9,686 bases of DNA. Origin: Lysobacterales bacterium (lineage in GTDB: Bacteria > Pseudomonadota > Gammaproteobacteria > Xanthomonadales > Marinicellaceae). How positions within the stretch are numbered: position 1 is the stretch's first letter; every line of letters begins with the position of its first letter. The notes under the pieces are model-generated. The model worked only from the letters and a program-made list of their open reading frames with translations. It made no database searches and was not told the DNA's origin. Position numbers and translations under genes: made by a program. Location: positions 1 through 9,686 of the forward strand of contig WGBZ01000151.1 of assembly GCA_015494035.1 (NCBI GenBank), written 5' to 3'. Below, one piece after another: positions 4,606-9,686 of the stretch.

Positions 4606-7200
4606 ATGGACGCATCATCAATCAGACAGGCAGACAGCAAAACATTAAATCCAGACACCCCAGACAGGCACGCCCGTGTGGCCAGGCACCACCGATTACG
4701 GCCAAGGTTTTTTTCTGACTCCTTTGCAGGGCTGGTCCGTGCAGGGCGACCACTGTGCCAGTGGCTGTTTCTGTGGCTGGTGTTGATCCTGGGGGCAATC
4801 CCCATGGCACAGGCCAAGGCTGAAAGCCACGAAAATGTGGTGGCGCCAATGCCGAGGTACCCAGACACGCCCTATACGCCGGAAACGCCTTTGGGCCCTC
4901 CGGCGGACCTCATCTTCAGAAATGGTTTCGAACCCCTTGGCGTTATCACCGAAGCGGTGCCCCAGCAGCCGTTTCTGGGCAATCAGACTCACAAGGTTCT
5001 GGTGGCCAATGACCTGGGCATGCACTGCGCGGATATCGATTATCAAGTGTTCAGCATTTTGCCCCCTTTTAATGTGCTGCATGCGCAGGTGATTCAGCGC
5101 GGGGACAACCCGCAATTGATCACAGCGTCCGGTGAGCCTGGTCTGTCTGTGGTTTATTCGGCTTCGGCCAACCCGGACGATCCGGTGCTGTCCAATGCCA
5201 ACCCGTTTTTGCCAGCATCGCTAAATCCACCCGTTGATGCACTGGTTGGTACGCCCCGAGCGGGCCTTTCCATTAACTCGACCTCTCAGAACGACCACGC
5301 GGCACTGGTGCTGAAAGGCAATTTCTGGGACAGCAACCCGCAAACTGGCGACCCGTTTGGTTTTGATGGCTACGACAACATTTTCTTTGGTCTGTTAACC
5401 GCCGCCAGCGTCATGGCCGATGTTGGCCTGCCCGTACCTGATTCCATTTTGCTGCCCGGTTGCCTGAGCAATCCCGCCAGTTGCCTGTTTGAACAGCAAC
5501 ACATGCCGGGAGAAAGCAATCCCTATGTGATTAATCAGCCCAAGCCGTTTACCCGCTTTGAAAAGGACGTGAATTTCTTTAGTTCGGTGTTGCCTGCTCC
5601 ATTGGGACGGGTCATTACCAATGCCAACTGGTGGGCCGCTGAAGGCATTCCCATGTTGCCGGTGGATGATGCTGGTCGCGTTAATCCGTATCCCTTGCAG
5701 AGGGTGCAGGCGGTGCTCAATGGCACGGTGGTTGCCAGCACCGACGTGGTGCTGCCCATAGCGGCCGAAGCGGACTGCCAGAACTGTCATGCCGAGGCCA
5801 TTGATTGCGCAGACACAGGCCTGTCACCGCTGATCCAGTCGGATTCCTGCACCGAAGCGGCCATATCTCCCACGGCCTTCAGCAATACCCAGTTTGCCGT
5901 GATCAATCTGGAAGATGCGCCGGGCCTGACCTTTGACCAGAAACTGTTCAATGCCGCCAAAATCAATATCCTGCGCTTGCATGACGTAAAACACGGCCAG
6001 GATTACCCGGCAGGTTGGGGCAGTTGCGATGCCGCCGGTGACCCACAGAACGTGTCCGGCTGGAATGGCAATTGCCTGGTCAATCGTACGCCACTGCAGT
6101 GTTCCCAGTGTCACTATTCGCCAGCCCTTGATCTGGCCCAGCTGGGGCCAAAAGATGATCCGGCGCATCAGGTCTTTCAACAGTCCGTGGGTTTGAGCAT
6201 GTCTTCGGTGATGCACAAATTCCATGGCCAGTTTGACAGCCTGTTTCCGCTGATGCCTGCCCCGGACAACCCGATTCGGGACTTGCCGGCTACCAGCAAT
6301 GGTTTTCCAGGTGCCGACCCGGGCCAGACCGTGACCGAATTTGTGTTGGAAGAAACCTGTTTTCAATGTCATCCGGGCAAGCGTACCCGCTGCCTGCGCG
6401 GGGCCATGGCCAATGGTGGCGTGGTGTGTCAGGACTGTCATGGTGAAATGTCCGATGTTGGCCATGACTTTACTTCTGGCGGCAGCCGCGTGCCCTGGGC
6501 CAGTGAGCCGGCCTGTCAGTCATGTCATACTGGCGATGCGGTCAACCCCAATCACCCGGCCGGGGCCATTGTGGCTGATGATGGATTACGCTTGTTGCAG
6601 GCTTACGTGGATGACCCCAACAATCCCATCCGTGTGCCCACATCCCGCTTCGCCGAGAACGAGCAGCTGTACCGGCTCAGCGGAACAGAAACCTCCACGC
6701 AAGGCAATCAGGGGCACCAGGGCATCATGTGTGAAGGCTGTCATGGCAGCACGCATGCCATCTGGCCCAACGCCAACCCCGATGCCAACGACAATGTGGC
6801 TGCCATTCAGTTGCAGGGTCATGCCGGCACCATCACCGAATGCGGCACCTGTCACACCGGAGGCCTGGGCCTGAGCCAGGAAGGGCCACACGGGTTACAC
6901 GAAATTTCGCCGATGAGCCAGAACAATGGCCAGTTGGATCCCAACGCCACCATCACCTTCTGGAACAAGGAGCATGAAGACGCCGCTGGCCCGGAATGCA
7001 AAACCTGTCACGGTACCGATGGCTTGGGCACTGTCCTGTCACGCACCTTTGCCGATCGCACCCTGGAATGCGATGACGTAGGCCGCAATGGTTGTCAGCG
7101 CGTCACTGTTAACGGCCACCAACGCAAGCGCATATTTGTTCCCAAAGGCACACAGGTACCGTGTGATTTATGTCATGAAAACAAAATAAATGGAGACTGA
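4606..7200 (+). CDS. Exported multihaem c-type cytochrome, nine CXXCH motifs
   Basis: The start is the ATG at 4606, with a strong GGGAGG six bases upstream, giving 864 residues. After a long polar leader, a hydrophobic segment (about 49-68) ends in AQAKA (68-72), a likely Sec signal peptide, so haem attachment would occur in the periplasm. Next come a proline-rich stretch and LIFRNGFE (102-109). A haem-free domain follows, with LVANDLGMHCADIDYQVFS (132-150), a motif I associate with other multihaem proteins. Nine haem sites occupy the rest: CQNCH 391, CSQCH 499, CFQCH 585, CQDCH 608, CQSCH 637, CEGCH 709, CGTCH 746, CKTCH 798 and CDLCH 853. Many additional His residues could serve as distal ligands. 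The role is presumably electron transfer in the periplasm or at the outer membrane; partner and acceptor are unknown. No cytochrome maturation, porin or quinol-dehydrogenase gene is beside it. Confidence 0.85.
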   Translation: MDASSIRQADSKTLNPDTPDRHARVARHHRLRPRFFSDSFAGLVRAGRPLCQWLFLWLVLILGAIPMAQAKAESHENVVAPMPRYPDTPYTPETPLGPPADLIFRNGFEPLGVITEAVPQQPFLGNQTHKVLVANDLGMHCADIDYQVFSILPPFNVLHAQVIQRGDNPQLITASGEPGLSVVYSASANPDDPVLSNANPFLPASLNPPVDALVGTPRAGLSINSTSQNDHAALVLKGNFWDSNPQTGDPFGFDGYDNIFFGLLTAASVMADVGLPVPDSILLPGCLSNPASCLFEQQHMPGESNPYVINQPKPFTRFEKDVNFFSSVLPAPLGRVITNANWWAAEGIPMLPVDDAGRVNPYPLQRVQAVLNGTVVASTDVVLPIAAEADCQNCHAEAIDCADTGLSPLIQSDSCTEAAISPTAFSNTQFAVINLEDAPGLTFDQKLFNAAKINILRLHDVKHGQDYPAGWGSCDAAGDPQNVSGWNGNCLVNRTPLQCSQCHYSPALDLAQLGPKDDPAHQVFQQSVGLSMSSVMHKFHGQFDSLFPLMPAPDNPIRDLPATSNGFPGADPGQTVTEFVLEETCFQCHPGKRTRCLRGAMANGGVVCQDCHGEMSDVGHDFTSGGSRVPWASEPACQSCHTGDAVNPNHPAGAIVADDGLRLLQAYVDDPNNPIRVPTSRFAENEQLYRLSGTETSTQGNQGHQGIMCEGCHGSTHAIWPNANPDANDNVAAIQLQGHAGTITECGTCHTGGLGLSQEGPHGLHEISPMSQNNGQLDPNATITFWNKEHEDAAGPECKTCHGTDGLGTVLSRTFADRTLECDDVGRNGCQRVTVNGHQRKRIFVPKGTQVPCDLCHENKINGD

Positions 7201-7222
7201 CTGCGGGCCCTGTGCCGTTTCC

Positions 7223-7262
7223 CCAAAAGGAAAAGCGCTCACGTGAGCGCTTTTCCTTTTGG
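7223..7262. terminator. Bidirectional intrinsic terminator, 40-bp perfect palindrome
   Basis: CCAAAAGGAAAAGCGCTCAC (7223-7242) is followed directly by its exact complement (7243-7262). The GC-rich core (AGCGCTCACGTGAGCGCT) is flanked by A-rich and T-rich arms, so each strand gives a hairpin followed by a T tract. It lies 22 bases after the cytochrome stop and 31 bases beyond the DUF3108 stop, between two convergent genes, and would terminate both transcripts. Confidence 0.9.
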
Positions 7263-7293
7263 TAAGGATAAACCCGGCCCTGGCTAAACCCGG

Positions 7294-8121
7294 TTATCGG
7301 GTTGCTTCTGGCCGCAGTGAGGTGGAAACCAGCACGGTTTCCAGCCAGTCATCACCAGGTTCCTTATGGCGTGAACGCACGTTCAGGCACTGGCGCCGGG
7401 GGTCGTGCCAGGACTCGGTGATGCGTTCTGGCGAGTCGTGCTCCTTGGTGACTTTGATAAGTCCCTTTTCGGTGCCCACCACGGTAAAGTGATAATCCTT
7501 GACTTTCCCCTTGTCCAGCACCCGGTAGTGCATGTCTTGCTGGCCATCACACAAGTCCTTGGCCAGTGTCAGCACTACCAGATTCGGGGTGATAAACGGT
7601 GGTTTGATGGGCAGCTGCCAGGATCTGCCACCAGATTTTCCATGGGCAATTCCGGTCTTGGGGTCGTACTGGAACTGGCTGGTTTTTTTCTTGAAGGCGA
7701 CCTTTTGCGAAAACCGGTAGGAAAGAGGCAGCCAGAGATCATCCGGCGGTTGATAGCGCCAGTCAAATAACGTGCTTTCAGTGCGTTTGAAACCCAGCAG
7801 CGAAGCCAGCCCATGGGTGCCGCGCACCACGCTGTCCAGTCGCCAGTGATTTTGGTCCCGAACCAGACGCACCACGGATTCACCCATCTCATCGCCGTCT
7901 TCAGATACCCGATAGCGGGCTTCAAACGCTTTGGGCGTGCGTTGGGTTTCACGATCCAGCTTTGCGCTGTCCGATGCGTTTTCTGGGGCCACAGGGGCGG
8001 GCGGATCAATGGGGTTTTCAGCGGCAAGGCCCAGGCCAAACCAGGCCAGTAACAGACCGGCAGTGAGGTGCCGGATCAGTCCACGGGCTGCCGGAATGAT
8101 GGAAAAGTGTTTTGTTTTCAA
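7294..8121 (-). CDS. DUF3108 family exported protein
   Basis: This 275-residue protein has a basic N-terminus and a hydrophobic segment (about 19-33) ending near LAAE, consistent with a cleaved signal peptide, followed by a proline-rich linker (about 37-63). The mature part (about 66-270) is beta-rich, with FEARYRVSEDGDEMGESVVRL, GFKRTESTLFDW, a KPPFITPNLVVLTLAKDL stretch and a Cys near 245, which fits DUF3108. These periplasmic proteins have no established function. The start is TTG at 8121, overlapping the purN stop (TTGA), so translation is coupled; no ATG occurs in this frame before the signal sequence. DUF3108 genes commonly follow purMN in gammaproteobacteria, which makes this an ordinary placement. 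The family call rests on pattern and context rather than a search. Confidence 0.8.
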   Translation of the reverse strand: MKTKHFSIIPAARGLIRHLTAGLLLAWFGLGLAAENPIDPPAPVAPENASDSAKLDRETQRTPKAFEARYRVSEDGDEMGESVVRLVRDQNHWRLDSVVRGTHGLASLLGFKRTESTLFDWRYQPPDDLWLPLSYRFSQKVAFKKKTSQFQYDPKTGIAHGKSGGRSWQLPIKPPFITPNLVVLTLAKDLCDGQQDMHYRVLDKGKVKDYHFTVVGTEKGLIKVTKEHDSPERITESWHDPRRQCLNVRSRHKEPGDDWLETVLVSTSLRPEATR

Positions 8122-8741
8122 GGCACTACCAGGGGTTCTTTGAGGGGAGTGCCATTATACATGACCTGCCTGTCTGCCAGCTGAATGGCGCCTTGGCGTA
8201 GCCACTTGACTGTTTGAGCCAGCAGCCGGTGCTCTTGCGGCAACAGCCGTTTCGCCAGTGATTCGGGTGTGTCTCCGGGCAAAACCGGCAAACGGGTCTG
8301 GCTGATCACCGGGCCACCATCCAGCTCGGCGGTAACAAAATGCACCGAAGCGCCGTGCACTTTCCGGCCGTCTTCCAAGGCGCGGCGGTGGGTGTGTAAA
8401 CCCGGGTACAGTGGCAGCAGGGAGGGGTGAATGTTGATCATTTTCCCCAACCAGGGGTTGACATTGTCTTCTGCCAAAATGCGCATAAAACCGGCCAGCA
8501 CGATCAGGTCCGGTTGCAGGCGCTGAAGCTGGTCGCGTAGCTGCGACTCGCCCTCGCTGCGATTTGCCCAGTCCATGGCGATGGCTTCAATGCCCCCCTC
8601 CTGGGCCAGGGTCAGGGCGCGTGCCTGTGGCTTGTCGCTGAGCACCGCGGTGATGCGGTAGTTGTCCTGTGATTGCCGTTCCAGCAGGGCCTGCAAGTTG
8701 CTGCCACGGCCCGAGGCCAGCACCACCACGCGATAATCCAT
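8118..8741 (-). CDS. purN: Phosphoribosylglycinamide formyltransferase (GART)
   Basis: PurN transfers a formyl group from 10-formyl-tetrahydrofolate to glycinamide ribonucleotide, the third step of IMP synthesis, in the cytoplasm. The 207-residue product has the phosphate loop GRGSNLQ (11-17), the catalytic INIHPSLLP (Asn103 and His105) and HFVTAELDGGPVI with the catalytic Asp141, all in the usual order and at normal length. The chosen start is ATG 8741, giving MDYRVVVLASG, close to other PurN N-termini. A GTG at 8801 overlaps the purM stop and would add 20 residues rich in Ser, Thr and Asp. Neither start has a good ribosome site, so the GTG form remains possible. It follows purM by 52 bases (or overlaps it) and overlaps DUF3108 downstream, so the three genes form one operon. 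Confidence 0.96.
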   Translation of the reverse strand: MDYRVVVLASGRGSNLQALLERQSQDNYRITAVLSDKPQARALTLAQEGGIEAIAMDWANRSEGESQLRDQLQRLQPDLIVLAGFMRILAEDNVNPWLGKMINIHPSLLPLYPGLHTHRRALEDGRKVHGASVHFVTAELDGGPVISQTRLPVLPGDTPESLAKRLLPQEHRLLAQTVKWLRQGAIQLADRQVMYNGTPLKEPLVVP

Positions 8742-8793
8742 GGCGGAATTGGTGCTGGAATCCGTGTCAGAAGCGGTGCTTGACGAGTCAGGC

Positions 8794-9686
8794 TCAGTCA
8801 CGGATGAATTCAACCTGTCCGGCTCCAGTGGTGACCTCGCCAATGACCCAGCTTTCCTGCTGAGTGTCCCGCAGGTGTGCTTGTACAACCTGTGCCTGGT
8901 CGGCTGGCACCACCAGCACCATACCGATACCATTGTTGAACGTGCGCAGCATTTCCTCATCACAGATGCCGCCGGCGTGCTGTAGCCAATCAAAAACGGC
9001 CGGTCGGGGCCAGCTGCGGGTGTTGATGCGGATGCCACAGCCTTCCGGCAGCACGCGCGTGATGTTTTCACTCAGCCCGCCGCCGGTAATGTGTGCCATG
9101 CCGTGGACGGATTGTGGCAGCGCATGGAGTAAGGCCAACAAGGGTTTGACGTAAATGCGCGTGGGTGCCAGTAAGGCCTGTCCAAGGGTCAGTTGCTCCT
9201 CCTCATGGCCAGGAATGGGGCCATCGATATCCGCCCCCGTGCTGTCCAGCACCTTGCGAATCAGGGAATAGCCGTTTGAGTGTGGACCGGAGGAGGCCAG
9301 TCCGATCAACACATCGCCCGGGCGTATGGCCGTCCCGTCAATGATGCGGGTCTTGTTCACCACGCCCACCACAAAGCCAGCCAGGTCGTAGTCATCGCCG
9401 GTGTACATGCCGGGCATTTCGGCGGTTTCGCCACCAATCAGCGCGCAGCCACTTTGCCGACAGCCCTCGGCAATGCCGGCCACCACAGTGGCGGCCTGGT
9501 CAACATCCAGCTGGCCGCAGGCATAGTAGTCCAGAAAAAACAAGGGTTCGGCGCCCAATACCAGGATGTCATTGACGCACATGGCCACCAGGTCGATGCC
9601 GATGGTGCTGTGGTCGTTCATGGCGTGGGCACCAAACTGAAGCTGGCCCACGCCATCGGTGCCTGAAACCAGTACGGGATTCGCAC
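8794..9686 (-). CDS. purM: Phosphoribosylformylglycinamidine cyclo-ligase (AIR synthetase), 5' end missing, with internal inverted segment
   Basis: PurM closes the imidazole ring of aminoimidazole ribonucleotide using ATP, the fifth step of IMP synthesis. About 296 of roughly 345 residues are visible; the N-terminus lies outside. Conserved blocks are [79 protein letters not shown] and [16 protein letters not shown]. All fit PurM except one place. After GTDGVG the family has TKLKLA (or TKLRLA), whereas here the codons read QLQFGA before [10 protein letters not shown] resumes. The five odd codons equal the spacer of an inverted repeat (9620-9656), and its reverse complement restores TKLKL in frame. 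As given, the enzyme would lack the conserved Thr-Lys of the glycine-rich loop and is probably inactive or impaired. The frame is otherwise intact to the stop at 8794. Confidence 0.96.
   Translation of the reverse strand, partial: ANPVLVSGTDGVGQLQFGAHAMNDHSTIGIDLVAMCVNDILVLGAEPLFFLDYYACGQLDVDQAATVVAGIAEGCRQSGCALIGGETAEMPGMYTGDDYDLAGFVVGVVNKTRIIDGTAIRPGDVLIGLASSGPHSNGYSLIRKVLDSTGADIDGPIPGHEEEQLTLGQALLAPTRIYVKPLLALLHALPQSVHGMAHITGGGLSENITRVLPEGCGIRINTRSWPRPAVFDWLQHAGGICDEEMLRTFNNGIGMVLVVPADQAQVVQAHLRDTQQESWVIGEVTTGAGQVEFIRD
9620..9656. repeat. 11-bp perfect inverted repeat with 15-bp flipped spacer inside purM
   Basis: ATGGCGTGGGC (9620-9630) and its exact complement GCCCACGCCAT (9646-9656) flank a 15-base spacer (9631-9645). 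In the purM direction the spacer reads CAGCTTCAGTTTGGT (QLQFG). Its reverse complement ACCAAACTGAAGCTG reads TKLKL, the canonical PurM sequence. The arms are unchanged by inversion and the frame is kept, so two orientations are interconvertible without any other change. Confidence 0.9.

Noticed and set aside
5824..6465. Minus-strand ORF of 213 codons inside the cytochrome gene
   Set aside because: The plus-strand frame carries regular CXXCH motifs and conserved blocks; the antisense frame has His/Gly-rich sequence without a domain.
8742..9071. Extended purN frame reaching back to 9071 over purM
   Set aside because: It overlaps the conserved 3' part of purM, and only the part from 8741 (or at most 8801) is plausible as PurN.
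9280..9666. Plus-strand 128-codon ORF ending in a PurM-like [11 protein letters not shown] peptide
   Set aside because: It is antisense to purM. The PurM-like peptide appears there only because the 15-base spacer is inverted; the rest of the frame has no family similarity.

Overview
The window looks like chromosomal DNA of a moderately GC-rich gammaproteobacterium. The main reasons are the compact purM-purN-DUF3108 run, the thiolase type, Shine-Dalgarno-led genes, and an IS5-type miniature element with a YTAR target. No rRNA, tRNA, CRISPR array or full transposase gene was seen. The species cannot be named from the sequence alone.

Layout. (1) Positions 1-225, minus strand: first 75 codons of a thiolase, preceded by a good sigma70-type promoter with a small palindrome in its spacer. 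(2) Positions 375-4294: glycosyltransferase block. One GT4 enzyme is on the minus strand (375-1535). Diverging from it on the plus strand are a GT2 enzyme (1665-2390), a DUF2304 membrane protein (2601-3074) and a second GT4 enzyme (3071-4294, start overlapping the previous stop). A 158-bp MITE-like element with 18-bp terminal inverted repeats and a CTAA duplication sits between the GT2 and DUF2304 genes. A lone end-like sequence lies at the end of the last GT gene. The set suggests synthesis of a surface polysaccharide or glycolipid; the product is unknown. (3) Positions 4295-4605: intergenic, with short repeats, a weak small ORF and a CRP/FNR-type palindrome. (4) Positions 4606-7200: a large exported multihaem c-type cytochrome with nine CXXCH motifs, all in its C-terminal 55 percent. 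(5) Positions 7223-7262: a 40-bp perfect palindrome that serves as a shared bidirectional terminator. (6) Positions 7294-9686, minus strand: purM (5' end outside the window), purN and a DUF3108 exported protein, read purM to purN to DUF3108, a de novo purine synthesis operon.

Most striking observation: inside purM, the invariant [10 protein letters not shown] segment is replaced by [10 protein letters not shown]. The five changed codons are exactly the 15-bp spacer between two perfect 11-bp inverted repeats (9620-9630 and 9646-9656). Reversing that spacer restores the canonical TKLKL in frame. This is therefore a micro-inversion within an essential-pathway enzyme: a real variant or intragenic inverton, or an amplification or assembly artefact. 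Reads spanning it would decide.
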